Assembly: GCA_024279255.1 (NCBI GenBank)
Contig: JAJRRT010000107.1
Span: 179,281-243,280, forward strand
From: Deltaproteobacteria bacterium
Lineage (GTDB): Bacteria > Desulfobacterota > Desulfuromonadia > Desulfuromonadales > Geopsychrobacteraceae
Length of the DNA stretch: 64,000 nucleotides
Direction: 5' to 3'
Shown in pieces: positions 52,012-61,954 of the stretch (the stretch's first letter is position 1; each line of letters opens with the position of its first letter). The position numbers were made by a program, and so were the translations under genes. A model generated the notes under the pieces. The model was not told the origin of the DNA, searched no databases, and saw only the letters and a program-made list of their open reading frames with translations.

Positions 52012-52233
52012 TCAAGGCTTTGCCAAACCCTCCAGCAACAACTCTTCATCAGGAAATTCTCCGGTTGCTTTTTTTGAATAGATCAATCGACCGTCGACCA
52101 CAACTTCATAAACACCACCACCCGATTCGATCAAGCTGGTCTCTGCTGAAAAGCTTTCTACAAATTTGGCCGCCAGACCGGCGGCTCGATCACGATAGTT
52201 TCACTGTCCACAATACTCGATACTGACCTTCAT
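52012..52233 (-). CDS. SelW-like (Rdx family) selenoprotein with CxxU
   Basis: Absent from the ORF track because codon 11 is TGA (52203-52201). With TGA read as selenocysteine the product is 73 residues: it begins KVSIEYCGQ-U-NYRDRAAGLAAK, so the redox motif is C-G-Q-U, and continues with SGGGVYEVVVDGRLIYSKKATGEFPDEEL, the SelW/Rdx thioredoxin-like fold. A very strong AGGAGGG site lies 5 nt before ATG 52233. Relatives have CxxC or CxxU here. It would be a small cytoplasmic thiol/selenol redox protein. The codons after the TGA match the family without gaps, which a true stop would not explain. Confidence 0.92.
52169..52185 (-). promoter_or_regulatory. Candidate bacterial SECIS element (SelW-like gene)
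   Basis: 15 nt after the UGA, the minus strand reads GCCGCC-GGTCT-GGCGGC: a perfect 6-bp GC stem with a GGUCU loop. The loop begins 21 nt after the UGA, and GGUCU is the loop type bound by SelB in the E. coli fdhF SECIS. Confidence 0.85.
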
Positions 52234-52485
52234 TTTTCCCTCCTGAAGTTGATGGCCAAGCGGCTATTCTGCTGCGTACTGATTATTTATTGAACAGGAT
52301 TCTAGCACAATTGGCGGTTACCATGAAATTGCAATGGAATAAAATCACAACAGAACTATCTCCTCTTTTTATCAAAAATTCCCCCTCCCGCTATAGCAGT
52401 GAGCCACTTTCAACATGCTATACTCACAGGACCCGCCGATGGCTACGTGACTGAAGAATCGATATTTCAAGCCAAGGAGTTGACC

Positions 52486-52845
52486 ATGTCCGAGCAGCGC
52501 CAATTTCACCGTATTCCATTTGAAACAGTCGCTCTGATAACCCATGCAGGCCACGGTCATACTTGCGACCTGTCTGATTTGGCCTTACAGGGGGCTCTTT
52601 TCCACGCTTCGGGTGGATTACCTCTGGAGCCCGGCGACCGCTGTGCCCTGAGTATCTTCCTTCCCTCAACCGACCAGACCATGGAATTCCGTGGGGAACT
52701 GGTGCACCAAAAAGGAGACGATTACGGCTTCCGCTTCACGAAAGAAGATGGCAACAGCATGATTCAACTGCGTCGGCTGTTGGAACTGAATTTCGGCGAT
52801 GCAAAACAGACGGATCGGGAATTCGACCACTGGTTAAAAGGTTGA
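52486..52845 (+). CDS. PilZ-domain protein
   Basis: The track opens at 52399, but AAGGAG precedes ATG 52486, giving 119 residues. The RxxxR cyclic-di-GMP motif is RQFHR. The second motif is CDLSDLALQGALF, in which a three-residue step separates the D-S pair from the G, or an A replaces S in DLALQG, so binding may be altered. A single PilZ domain with no partner domain suggests a cytoplasmic c-di-GMP effector. It is monocistronic. Confidence 0.88.
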   Translation: MSEQRQFHRIPFETVALITHAGHGHTCDLSDLALQGALFHASGGLPLEPGDRCALSIFLPSTDQTMEFRGELVHQKGDDYGFRFTKEDGNSMIQLRRLLELNFGDAKQTDREFDHWLKG

Positions 52846-52933
52846 GAACCACAAAAAACAAACACGACGCTATTCCCAACGAGCACCCAACCCCTGTATG
52901 ATGAACTGAGAACCTCAACAAAGGAGGAACAGT

Positions 52934-53571
52934 ATGCGTCTTACGCTTACCGCTCTGCTTATCCTTTGGGTCCTGCTTCTTCCATCCCTCGGTTTCTCTC
53001 AGGAACTCAAATGTCCCGGTCTGTCCAACGTTGAAGTCTCTTCAGATGATAAAGAGAATATTGTAGAAATCTGCCTGGCAGCAAGACATGATTATTTTTC
53101 TATCCCGTTACAATTTGAGCCCTCAGTGCAAAATCCACTTTGACATTGTTAAAGAGAAGATCAGCAACCGCTGATATGATTCCTATGGCAGTTACAACAT
53201 CCGCAATGACCACCTTCAAACGCTATCCTATGCTGCGACCTTAAAAGGATAAAACATCCACTGATGTACAGCGAAACTTGGGACAGAAGACACGCCAGAG
53301 GAGCTATCGCCCATGAGGTAGCGCGTACAGGATACCGCACAATTTGAAATTCAAGTCGCTAAGCTCCGACCCACATGGATAACTGGCTTATTCAACCCAA
53401 TTAGCGGTATTACCGTCAGAGCATAGAGAGGCAATCAATGATATCTACATGCCAATTGATCCGGGGGAATTTGCAGTAAAATCATACCAGCGTCTGACCG
53501 AAATGTCTGATTCAACATATTTTGTTGGTGTATTGCCCAATGCCAAATGGTTTTATGTCTATGTGCCTTAA
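52934..53571 (+). pseudogene. Decayed exported protease-like gene (HEVA motif remnant)
   Basis: An intact signal peptide (LTALLILWVLLLPSLGFSQ) and the first 69 codons run in one frame; then the frame shifts near 53131, a TGA interrupts at 53172, and later fragments appear in other frames. Fragments include FDIVKEKISNR, YDSYGSYNIRNDH, RGAIAHEVARTG (a degenerate HExxH zinc-protease site) and STQLAVLPSEHREAINDIYMP to the final YVYVP. Together they match one family layout with at least three lesions. Expression is likely lost. Confidence 0.78.
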
Positions 53572-53614
53572 AGTCAGCATGGAGTTCGAGGACTTTTTCA
53601 AGTAAACTTCTGAA

Positions 53615-54385
53615 ATGACCTTGCCACCAATCACCAACCGCTTCCCCGCCCTGAAGCTCAACCAGCCCTGGCAACTGCTCCGTCCTGAGTTGATAAGCGC
53701 CCCGAAGACGAGCATCTGCTTTGACGAAAACTTATTAAGACAGGTCGGGCGTGGCGAGAGCGGTCCCTGCCTCTGTATAAAAACAGAGCCCCGCTGTCTG
53801 GTGGTGACGCGGCGTGAAGCGCGGATGGAGAATTTTACGCAGGCGAGTGCGGTCCTCACCGCAGAGGGTTGGCCGGTTGTCGTGCGGAGTTCGGGTGGAT
53901 CCTGTGTGCCACAGGGGCCGGGAATACTTAACCTGTCAGTGATTCATCCCAGGATTAAAGGTTGGACGCTGGAAGATGGTTATTTGTTACTCTGCGACCT
54001 GCTGGGCCAACTACTGGCCAGCTACGGAATAGAGGCCGAAACCGGCGAGGTGCCGGGTTCATTTTGTGATGGTCGCTTCAATCTGCAGATCGGCGGTAAA
54101 AAACTGGTTGGAACGGCCCAGCGCTGGGCAGGTGGCAACCGTGAGCATGCGGCGGTCCTTGCACACGCTTGCCTGCTGGTCGATCTCGATCTGCCTGAGG
54201 TGACTGCCAGGGTCAACCAGCTCTACAGTCTGTGCAATAACCCCCAGCAATTCGACCCTGCAGCCTGCACAACTCTTCGAAATACTCTTACCCCCTCTCA
54301 GCTGAGTTCTGAATCCTTTATCACCAGCGTTGAACAACAACTGGTAACACAACTAACTAAAACTTTTGACATTTCAGAGTTCTAG
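53615..54385 (+). CDS. Lipoate-protein ligase family (LplA/BPL-like)
   Basis: The 256-residue protein has the lipoyl/biotinyl-ligase fold with VVRSSGGSCVPQGPGILNLSV (ligand-binding loop), FNLQIGGKKLVGTAQRW with the conserved lysine, and AHACLLVDLDLP. The family attaches lipoate or octanoate to proteins. It might modify the lipoyl domain of aceF, a partner present in this window, but it is not adjacent to it. Role inferred. Confidence 0.82.
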   Translation: MTLPPITNRFPALKLNQPWQLLRPELISAPKTSICFDENLLRQVGRGESGPCLCIKTEPRCLVVTRREARMENFTQASAVLTAEGWPVVVRSSGGSCVPQGPGILNLSVIHPRIKGWTLEDGYLLLCDLLGQLLASYGIEAETGEVPGSFCDGRFNLQIGGKKLVGTAQRWAGGNREHAAVLAHACLLVDLDLPEVTARVNQLYSLCNNPQQFDPAACTTLRNTLTPSQLSSESFITSVEQQLVTQLTKTFDISEF

Positions 54386-54562
54386 CAACACATTCTGGCA
54401 AAACCGTCAGGTTTTTACAAATGATGGTATTGATTAAGAACGCTATTTACCCCGCCCTTGAGCCATTTGGAACCGGCACCTCTACGCTCGCGCTTGAATT
54501 CATAAGCCCTTTACAATGGACATGATATTGGAAGTACTGGGACTACTTTTAGTAAAAAGCCG

Positions 54563-55351
54563 TTAACGCCCATCCAGCATGCGGCCAATCCCGCCGAGCA
54601 CAGAACCTTCTCCCTTATCTGAACCACCTGCTCTTGGGGCATGAGCAATGATCCGATCGGCCAAACGGCTGAACGGCAAGCTCTGCAACCAGACCTTGCC
54701 ATGACCACTCAGGGTGGCGAGGAACATCCCTTCTCCACCGAAGAACATGCTCTTCAAATTACCGGCCCGCTCAATGTTGTAATCAATGCTCGGCTCAAAC
54801 GCGACCAGACAGCCGGTGTCGACGCGCAGGGTTTCACCTTGCAACTGTCGTTCGATAATGGTGCCACCGGCGTGAACGAAGACCATGCCGTCACCTTGCA
54901 GGCGCTGCAGAATGAACCCTTCGCCGCCGAAAAAACCGGCACCGAGACGACGCTGAAAGGCAATCCCGAGACTGGTGCCATGAGCGGCGCAGAGGAAAGA
55001 ATCTTTCTGACAGAGGACTTCACCACCGAGCTTGCCTAGATCCATCGGAATGATCTTACCGGGGTAAGGGGCGGCAAAGGCAACATGTCGCTTGACGCGA
55101 CCTTGATTGGTAAAATGGGTCATAAAGATTGACTCACCAGTCAGCACACGCTTACCGACGCTGAACAGTTTGCCCATCAACCCCTGATCAGCCTGCGAAC
55201 CGTCACCCATCCGCGCTTCAAACTGGATGTCCTCTTCCATGTAGTTCATCGCCCCGGCCTCGGCGATCACCGTTTCACTCGGATCCAACTCAACCTGGAC
55301 CATCTGCATATCGTCACCAATTATGGTGTAATCGACTTCATGGCAGCGCAT
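54563..55351 (-). CDS. AIM24/TIGR00266 family protein
   Basis: The 262-residue protein is glycine- and beta-rich, in the AIM24 pattern: [75 protein letters not shown] and [24 protein letters not shown]. Members are widespread and their role is unknown (mitochondrial AIM24 affects inner-membrane organisation). Single gene. The C-terminal 25 residues are Gly/Ser-rich. Confidence 0.88.
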   Translation of the reverse strand: MRCHEVDYTIIGDDMQMVQVELDPSETVIAEAGAMNYMEEDIQFEARMGDGSQADQGLMGKLFSVGKRVLTGESIFMTHFTNQGRVKRHVAFAAPYPGKIIPMDLGKLGGEVLCQKDSFLCAAHGTSLGIAFQRRLGAGFFGGEGFILQRLQGDGMVFVHAGGTIIERQLQGETLRVDTGCLVAFEPSIDYNIERAGNLKSMFFGGEGMFLATLSGHGKVWLQSLPFSRLADRIIAHAPRAGGSDKGEGSVLGGIGRMLDGR

Positions 55352-55445
55352 CGCATTCTCCTTTTCTACTCACTTGAAGGTTATTCACTTAGGAGACCAT
55401 CTCATCAACAGCCTCCAAGAGGGATAAGGCAGGAGCCTATATCTC

Positions 55446-56780
55446 CTAAGCCTGATTATTCTCATCGGTTCCGCGGACCTGCTTTACTTTCATTTTGGGA
55501 CGTCCGGTAATCAACCGTGCGTTCTTGCTCAACGAAAAATAGCTCCAGAGCCAGGAAAATATGACCGCCAATTTATTGCGAAAACCGATCAAAGGGATGA
55601 TATGTACCACCCCCCAGATCAACCAGGCAAAAAATCCGCCGAACTGGCGGCCGCCGAGAGAAGCCACGGCTCGGTTACGCCCGATGGTCGACATACTCCC
55701 CTTGTCATGATAATGAAAAACTTTGCGCGGGGTATGTTCGCTACCAGCAAAATTGGTAAGGTCAGCACGGATCAGATTTGCCACATGACGTCCCATCTGG
55801 ATCGCGGCCGGAGCAACCCCAGGAACGGGATGTCCGGTGTGTGAATCGGTCAAGTTAGCGAGGTCACCCACAACAAAAACCTCTGGATGGCCAGGGAGCG
55901 ACAGGTCTGACTCAACCAGGACCCTCCCTTGACGATCAAGTTCACAATCCAGAGTGGCTGCGACCTCAGAACCACGCACCCCGGCAGCCCAAACAATATT
56001 TTCGGCGAGAAGCTTTTCACTCCCGATACTCACAAGGCCCTCTGTGATCTCCGTGACCATACTGTTGAGCCGGACCTGCACCCCCATCTGCTCAAGATCT
56101 TGTAGAGCGCGAAGCCCAAGTTTTTCAGGCATGGCGGCCAGGAGTCGAGGTCCTGCTTCGATCAGAATGACTTGAGCTGTAGTGGTATCGATATGACGAA
56201 AATCTCTGGGTATGGTCTGCGAGGCGATCTCTTTAAGGGCACCGGCCAGTTCGACACCGGTCGGCCCGCCACCGATGACGACAAATGTCAATTTGGCGCG
56301 ACGCGCTTCGGCATCGGCTTCCCACTCGGCAGCTTCGTAGGCGAGCAACACGCGACGACGAATTTCCAGGGCATCCTCAACAGTCTTCAGGCCCGGCGCA
56401 CTGGCCGCCCATTCATCATGTCCGAAATAGGAATGGGTCACACCGGTCGCCAGCACCAGATAGTCATAAGGAACTTCAACCTGCTGAAGGTTGGCCCGAC
56501 CCTTCTGAAGATCAACTCCGAGTAACTCTGCCAGCACCACCCTCACGTTCTGTTGATTACGCAGCAGCCGCCGGATCGGCGCAGCAATATCGGCTGGTGA
56601 GAGAACCGCAGTAGCAACTTGGTAGAGCAGGGGTTGGAAGAGATGGTAATTGTGTTGATCGGCAAGAGTAATATCGACAGGTGTCGTTGCCAATCTGCTG
56701 GCACATTCAATCCCGGCGAAGCCACCGCCGATGATCAGAACGCGAGGTCTGGGTTCGTTCGTAGGGTTTTCACTGGACAT
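55446..56780 (-). CDS. ndh: Type II NADH dehydrogenase (NDH-2)
   Basis: The 444-residue flavoprotein passes electrons from NADH to quinone without pumping protons. FAD motif VLIIGGGFAGIECASRL, NAD(P) motif VVIGGGPTGVELAGAL, and VVGDLANL with GHPVPGVAPAAIQMGRHVA are all present. A C-terminal region with GGFFAWLIWGVVHIIPLIG is amphipathic and binds the inner membrane. It is monocistronic here. Confidence 0.92.
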   Translation of the reverse strand: MSSENPTNEPRPRVLIIGGGFAGIECASRLATTPVDITLADQHNYHLFQPLLYQVATAVLSPADIAAPIRRLLRNQQNVRVVLAELLGVDLQKGRANLQQVEVPYDYLVLATGVTHSYFGHDEWAASAPGLKTVEDALEIRRRVLLAYEAAEWEADAEARRAKLTFVVIGGGPTGVELAGALKEIASQTIPRDFRHIDTTTAQVILIEAGPRLLAAMPEKLGLRALQDLEQMGVQVRLNSMVTEITEGLVSIGSEKLLAENIVWAAGVRGSEVAATLDCELDRQGRVLVESDLSLPGHPEVFVVGDLANLTDSHTGHPVPGVAPAAIQMGRHVANLIRADLTNFAGSEHTPRKVFHYHDKGSMSTIGRNRAVASLGGRQFGGFFAWLIWGVVHIIPLIGFRNKLAVIFSWLWSYFSLSKNARLITGRPKMKVKQVRGTDENNQA

Positions 56781-57046
56781 TAATATAACTCCTGATTGGG
56801 TTCGCTACAGGATACTCTAATCAGAAATATTTATCAGTTCGAGTCACTCAATTTAATAACCAGCGCTGTGAAAGTTATTAAAACAATCAGCCGAAGCAGA
56901 ACAATATGTTATTTTTTTACCACGAATGGACACTATTTTTGTCTTGAGCTTGCTCTTTTCAGCAGAATACTAATGATTCCATTTATAGTATGATAACTAG
57001 GATCTGCCACTCCAATCTGTATTTTTTCTGACCCTGTCTAAAGAAA

Positions 57047-59152
57047 ATGACTATGCAACCACTCGAACAAAAAATTCTAGATCTGCTCGGTCGCGGGCAG
57101 AAACATCCGTTGGACCGCCGAGATATTGCTGAACGCCTCAACCTGCGTGGTGGTGAGCGTAAACTGTTGACCAAGGTCCTTGACCAGCTGGCGCATAAGA
57201 GCTTGATCCAGAGGCGCAAGGGGAAATACCGCCTGCTCCCACAGCAGAAGCGTACGGCCGAAGGGATATTTTCGCTTGCCGAGAAAGGTTACGGTTTTTT
57301 GCGTCTGGATGATGCCCAACAGGAAGATCTGTTCATCCCGGCACGACATGTCAACACGGCAATGGATGGTGATCGGGCCCGGGTCAGTCTCTGCATTTCA
57401 GCGCGCGACAGACGGCCCTACGCGAAGGTGCTTAATATTCTGGAACGGGCGCACAGCCGCCTAATCGGTCTTTATCGTCCACGCGGAAAAGGCCGACAAG
57501 TCTGGCCAGTGGAGAAGAAACTGGGTGGACCGATTCAGGTCGGGCCACATGCCGACGCGAAACCGGGAGATGTGGTCGAAGTAGAGATCGAACACTATGC
57601 TCACGGAGAATTTCACGCTAGCGGTCGAATAGTTGCGATACTTGGCGCGGCAGATGACCCGCAGGTTGATATAGAAACTGTGATCCGCAGCCATAACCTG
57701 CCGAACAATTTTTCTCCAGCGGCTCTGCGCCAGGCCGAAGCTGTCACCGAGACTATTGATGAGAGTGAAATTGCCCGCCGAGTCGATCTGCGCAAACTAC
57801 CGCTGGTGACCATCGATGGCGAAACCGCCAGAGATTTTGACGATGCAGTCGCATTGCAGAAAAATGCTGACGGAACCTTTACCCTCTGGGTCTGCATCGC
57901 CGATGTCTCTTACTATGTCGAACAGCAGTCTGCCTTGGATGAAGATGCACTCGAGCGCGGAACCAGCGTTTATTTCCCCGGTTATTGCCTGCCGATGCTC
58001 CCCGAAGCGCTGAGCAACGGGATCTGCTCACTCAATCCAGATGAAGATCGATTGGTGATGGCTGCCGAGATGCGTTTTGATCCAAGCGGTGAACGTTTGG
58101 AATCGAAGTTCTATCCAGCAGTGATGCGCAGTCAGGCCCGTTTGACCTACACTCAGGTCGCTGCCTGCCTGGATAATTCTGTACAATCGCAACGGGATGA
58201 CAGCTTGACTGCACAACTGCGAGAAATGGCCGAACTCGCCAAAAGTCTTGGCCAGATGCGGCAGCAGCGCGGCAGCCTGGAGATGGAAATCCCCGAGGTA
58301 GAAGTTCTGCTCGATGAATGCGGCACCCCCTTCGATCTGGTCAAGATTGAGCGAAATCAAGCGCATCGTCTGATCGAAGAGTTCATGCTGGCGGCCAACG
58401 AAGCAGTAGCCAGCTATCTAACCAAAAAGAACTGGCCACTCCTCTACCGTATTCACGAAGAACCCGACCTGCTAAAGCTTCAAGAGTTACAACAACTTGC
58501 AGCCGAGTGTGGGGTGGGTCTGGTTTTACGTGGAAAGTTACAACCGGTGCTCCAGAAGCTGTTGCTCGATATCGCCGACAAACCGGAAGCACGTCTGGTC
58601 AATCAACAACTCCTACGTAGCCTGAAGCAGGCCTGCTATACGCCGAAGAACAGCGGCCATTTCGGTCTGGCGGCTGACTACTATTGCCACTTCACTTCAC
58701 CAATCCGCCGCTACCCCGACCTTATCATTCATCGTATCCTCAAACGGGCCATCTCCGGCGATCCAAAGTCGACTGCAATCACTGAGAACGAACTGGTTAA
58801 GCTTGGCCTCGATTGCTCGACCAAAGAACGCCGGGCAATGGAGGCCGAACGTGAGTTGGTGGCCCTGCGTTGCTGTCAGGTGATGGGAAAACGCCTGGGT
58901 GAAGAGTTTAATGGCACCATTTCGTCGGTGACTGAGTTTGGCTTTTTTGCCGAACTGGACGATGTCTTTGTCGATGGCCTGGTCCATGTCCGTAGTCTGC
59001 AGAACGATTACTACCATTTCGACCCTGCCACCCACTCGCTGATAGGCGAACGCCGACGTACAGAATTCAAGGTCGGCATGCGGGTCAGGGTCAAGGTCGA
59101 GAAAGTTGAACCCTGGCGGAGACGGATCGATTTCAGTTTGATCGAGAATTAG
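57047..59152 (+). CDS. rnr: Ribonuclease R
   Basis: The 701-residue exoribonuclease has a winged-helix N-terminus (QKHPLDRRDIAERLNLRG), cold-shock domains, a catalytic RNB domain with TIDGETARDFDDAVAL holding the metal-binding aspartates, and an S1 domain near the C-terminus (SSVTEFGFFAELDDVFVDGLVHV). It degrades structured RNA 3' to 5' in the cytoplasm. It is shorter than E. coli RNase R (813), lacking the long basic C-terminal tail. Confidence 0.95.
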   Translation: MTMQPLEQKILDLLGRGQKHPLDRRDIAERLNLRGGERKLLTKVLDQLAHKSLIQRRKGKYRLLPQQKRTAEGIFSLAEKGYGFLRLDDAQQEDLFIPARHVNTAMDGDRARVSLCISARDRRPYAKVLNILERAHSRLIGLYRPRGKGRQVWPVEKKLGGPIQVGPHADAKPGDVVEVEIEHYAHGEFHASGRIVAILGAADDPQVDIETVIRSHNLPNNFSPAALRQAEAVTETIDESEIARRVDLRKLPLVTIDGETARDFDDAVALQKNADGTFTLWVCIADVSYYVEQQSALDEDALERGTSVYFPGYCLPMLPEALSNGICSLNPDEDRLVMAAEMRFDPSGERLESKFYPAVMRSQARLTYTQVAACLDNSVQSQRDDSLTAQLREMAELAKSLGQMRQQRGSLEMEIPEVEVLLDECGTPFDLVKIERNQAHRLIEEFMLAANEAVASYLTKKNWPLLYRIHEEPDLLKLQELQQLAAECGVGLVLRGKLQPVLQKLLLDIADKPEARLVNQQLLRSLKQACYTPKNSGHFGLAADYYCHFTSPIRRYPDLIIHRILKRAISGDPKSTAITENELVKLGLDCSTKERRAMEAERELVALRCCQVMGKRLGEEFNGTISSVTEFGFFAELDDVFVDGLVHVRSLQNDYYHFDPATHSLIGERRRTEFKVGMRVRVKVEKVEPWRRRIDFSLIEN

Positions 59153-59181
59153 CAGTCTTAAGCCAAAAGAGGAGGATCATT

Positions 59182-60459
59182 ATGAACATCCGTCTCAAGT
59201 ATGGTGAAGAGGGTCTGGATCTAGAGTTTCCTCAAACGTCTAACTTTGTCGGCGTGCTCTCACCGCAGGAAGCTGAGGTCATTGCGCAGCCGTCGCAGGC
59301 TGTCGAACAAGCTCTGACACAACCGATTGCAAGCACACCACTCAGTGATTTAGCGCGGGGTAAATCTGATGCAGTGATTGTCATCAGCGACATCACCCGG
59401 CCAGTTCCCAATACTCTGTTGCTGCCACTGATCATTCAACAGCTAGAAACTGCAGGCATCCCCGCTGACAAAATCACAATCCTGATCGCCACCGGTATCC
59501 ACCGCCCCAACGAGGGGGCGGAACTGGAACGACTGGTCGGTAAAGAGGTCGCTGCTTCTTATCGGATCATCAACCACTTCTCCAAGAATCAGGACGATAT
59601 GATCCAGGTTGGACAGATTGGCGATGGCGTACCGGCCCTGGTCAACAAGCATTATCTGGCCGCCGACCTGAAGATTCTGACCGGCTTTATTGAACCCCAT
59701 ATGTGGGCCGGTTTCTCCGGTGGGCGTAAGTCGATACTGCCAGGAATCTCTTCGGTCAAGACCCTGGAATTCATGCACGGTCCCGAGATGGTTGCCCATC
59801 CACAAACGCGCTACGGTGTGCTTGAGGGGAACCCGTTCCATGAAGCCGGGTTGGCGATCATGGCCCAGGCTGGTGCTGACTTTATTGTCAATGTCACCCT
59901 TGACACCAATAAACAATTGACTGGTGTGTTCGCTGGGCATCCAGTCAAAGCCCATCTCGCTGGCGTTGATTTTCTAACCCGGCATTGTGTCCACTCCTTG
60001 GCTGAGCCACTCGACTTCGTGGTCACTACCAATGCCGGAGCACCGCTCGACTGCAACCTGTATCAAACAGCCAAGGGAATTTCAGGCGTCGCCGGCGCAA
60101 TCCGCGAAGGCGGCGTGATCCTGATCGCCAGTGAGTGCCTCGAAGGTTTCGGCAGTGATGAGTACCGGGCCGTATTTGAGCATGCCACCACCCCACAGGA
60201 CTTCATTGGGAAACTTATGAAGAAAGAGTTCTTCCTCCCCGATCAGTGGTGTGCCCAAGAGACCTACCAGGTCATGCTGAAGAATGAAATCTGGGTGCAC
60301 ACCAAAGGGATCGACGCCGAAACCCTGAGGCGATTTCACTTCAAACCTGCAGCTGACATCAATCTGGCAATCAATCAATTACTTGAAAAGTTCGGACAGG
60401 ATGCACGCTGGGCAATTGTGCCGGATGGCCCTTTACTGATCCTCAAGCTTGCGGAATAG
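59182..60459 (+). CDS. larA: Lactate racemase-like nickel-pincer protein
   Basis: The 425-residue protein carries the nickel-pincer site of the LarA family: ATGIHRPNEG, FIEPHMWAGFSGGRKSILPG (His and the Lys that binds the cofactor) and EFMHGPEMV. LarA interconverts D- and L-lactate, but homologues act on other 2-hydroxyacids. No larB, larC or larE is in view, so its cofactor must come from elsewhere. GAGGAT precedes the start; it is 29 nt after rnr. Confidence 0.88.
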   Translation: MNIRLKYGEEGLDLEFPQTSNFVGVLSPQEAEVIAQPSQAVEQALTQPIASTPLSDLARGKSDAVIVISDITRPVPNTLLLPLIIQQLETAGIPADKITILIATGIHRPNEGAELERLVGKEVAASYRIINHFSKNQDDMIQVGQIGDGVPALVNKHYLAADLKILTGFIEPHMWAGFSGGRKSILPGISSVKTLEFMHGPEMVAHPQTRYGVLEGNPFHEAGLAIMAQAGADFIVNVTLDTNKQLTGVFAGHPVKAHLAGVDFLTRHCVHSLAEPLDFVVTTNAGAPLDCNLYQTAKGISGVAGAIREGGVILIASECLEGFGSDEYRAVFEHATTPQDFIGKLMKKEFFLPDQWCAQETYQVMLKNEIWVHTKGIDAETLRRFHFKPAADINLAINQLLEKFGQDARWAIVPDGPLLILKLAE

Positions 60460-60485
60460 GGTGATGAGCCTTTACAATCCTCAGC

Positions 60486-60513
60486 TGAGAGCCTATCTTG
60501 GGATCTGCTCTCA
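60486..60513 (+). terminator. Hairpin downstream of larA
   Basis: TGAGAGC and GCTCTCA form a 7-bp stem with a 14-nt loop, followed by a weak T-rich run. It probably ends the rnr-larA unit, with LemA starting 52 nt later. Confidence 0.5.
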
Positions 60514-60565
60514 TTAGTTGCGCAATAAACTTATTTCTTATTAAAGAAAAAGAGGTTACTCCGTC

Positions 60566-61156
60566 ATGTTAAAACGCCTTTGTCTGTTTTTAATCGCTGC
60601 CCTTGTCACCCTGCCTACCCTCAGTGGCTGTGGCTATAACCAGATCCAAAAGAACGAAGAAGGGGTATTTGCAGCCTGGGCTGACGTTGAAGCAACCTAC
60701 CAGCGCCGTTCCGATTTGATCCCCAATTTGGTTTCAACAGTCAAGGGTTACGCTGCACACGAGAAGGAGACCCTGCAGGCCGTCACAGAAGCCCGCGCCA
60801 GCGTCGGCAAAACCCAGATTACTACCGGTGATCTCGCTAACCCAGCGGCGATGCAAAATTATCAGAAAGCTCAAGGGGCGCTCTCTGGTGCGCTTTCGCG
60901 ACTGCTGGTCGTTGCCGAACGTTATCCCGACCTGAAGGCGAATCAAAACTTCCTCGATCTGCAACACCAGCTCGAAGGGACCGAAAATCGGATCAATGTC
61001 GCCCGTCAGCGTTTCAACAAGGCGGTACAGACCTTCAACAGTTCAATTCGCACCTTCCCCAACAACCTGACGAACAAATTCCTGCTGAACCTGGAACGCA
61101 AAGAGTCTTTTAAAGCTGATGCTGGGGCCGAAACCGCTCCCAAGGTAAAGTTTTAA
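60566..61156 (+). CDS. LemA family lipoprotein
   Basis: The 196-residue protein begins with a lipobox (LPTLSGCGYN), then long helices as in LemA (EEGVFAAWADVEATYQRRSDLIPNLVSTVKGYAAHEKETL). LemA forms a helical bundle on the outer face of the inner membrane or periplasm. It commonly pairs with TPM proteins, as here, with 3 nt between genes. Function is unknown; membrane stress or maintenance is guessed from context. Confidence 0.92.
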   Translation: MLKRLCLFLIAALVTLPTLSGCGYNQIQKNEEGVFAAWADVEATYQRRSDLIPNLVSTVKGYAAHEKETLQAVTEARASVGKTQITTGDLANPAAMQNYQKAQGALSGALSRLLVVAERYPDLKANQNFLDLQHQLEGTENRINVARQRFNKAVQTFNSSIRTFPNNLTNKFLLNLERKESFKADAGAETAPKVKF

Positions 61157-61159
61157 CCC

Positions 61160-61876
61160 ATGAATATCTGTCGATTCATCCTGCTGAGTCTGGTTGTCCT
61201 GCTGCTGCCACTGAATGTTGCGGCTCTTGAGATCCCTAAACTTACAGGCTACGTTAATGACCTTGCAGGCGTTATTTCGCCAGAGATTGAACTGAAGATC
61301 GAGAATTTCCTGCAAGGATTTGAGGCCAGCGACTCAACTCAGCTGGTTATTTTGACTATCGGTTCACTCGAAGGAGAATCACTCGAAGAATATAGCCTGA
61401 GGGTTGCCGAAAGTTGGAAGATCGGCCAAAAGGGAAAAGATAACGGTGCCCTCCTGTTGATCGCAAAACAGGAACGTAAAATTCGTATCGAGGTCGGTTA
61501 CGGTCTCGAAGGAAAACTCACCGACCTGCTCGCCGGGCGGATCATAGATCAGGAGATTACTCCATACTTTAAAGCTGGTGATTATGATGCCGGGATTATT
61601 GCCGGGATTTCATCTATGGCTGAAGCGGTCCGTGGCGAATATCAGGGGACCGGGCGCACCGCCAAAAAGAAGAAACGCAGCTCCTGGGGCTCACTGGCCC
61701 TCCTGCTCTTTCTCGGACCTGGAATGATGCTATTTGGCGGGGGTCGTCGTGGACGTCACCGTCGCAGTGGTCTCTGGATTGGCGGCATGGGTGGCGGATT
61801 CGGCGGTGGCGGTGGCGGTGGGTTTAGCGGCGGCGGTGGTGGTTTCGGCGGCGGCGGCTCCTCCGGCGGCTGGTAA
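61160..61876 (+). CDS. TPM-domain protein with glycine-rich tail
   Basis: The 238-residue protein has a signal peptide (FILLSLVVLLLPLNVAAL), a TPM domain (YVNDLAGVISPEIELKIENFL, IEVGYGLEGKLTDLLAGRIIDQEITPYF) and a membrane span. The C-terminal 45 residues are almost all Gly with Ser and Phe (GGGGFSGGGGGFGGGG). TPM proteins are extracytoplasmic and the Gly-rich tail is typical of this type. It is in an operon with LemA. Confidence 0.93.
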   Translation: MNICRFILLSLVVLLLPLNVAALEIPKLTGYVNDLAGVISPEIELKIENFLQGFEASDSTQLVILTIGSLEGESLEEYSLRVAESWKIGQKGKDNGALLLIAKQERKIRIEVGYGLEGKLTDLLAGRIIDQEITPYFKAGDYDAGIIAGISSMAEAVRGEYQGTGRTAKKKKRSSWGSLALLLFLGPGMMLFGGGRRGRHRRSGLWIGGMGGGFGGGGGGGFSGGGGGFGGGGSSGGW

Positions 61877-61954
61877 TCAAACTGTCGTTTGCCTCTTTAG
61901 TGAGTTCAGTAAGAGTATCGTTTTTTACGTAGTGCAAGCCAAAGGCGTCAGCCC

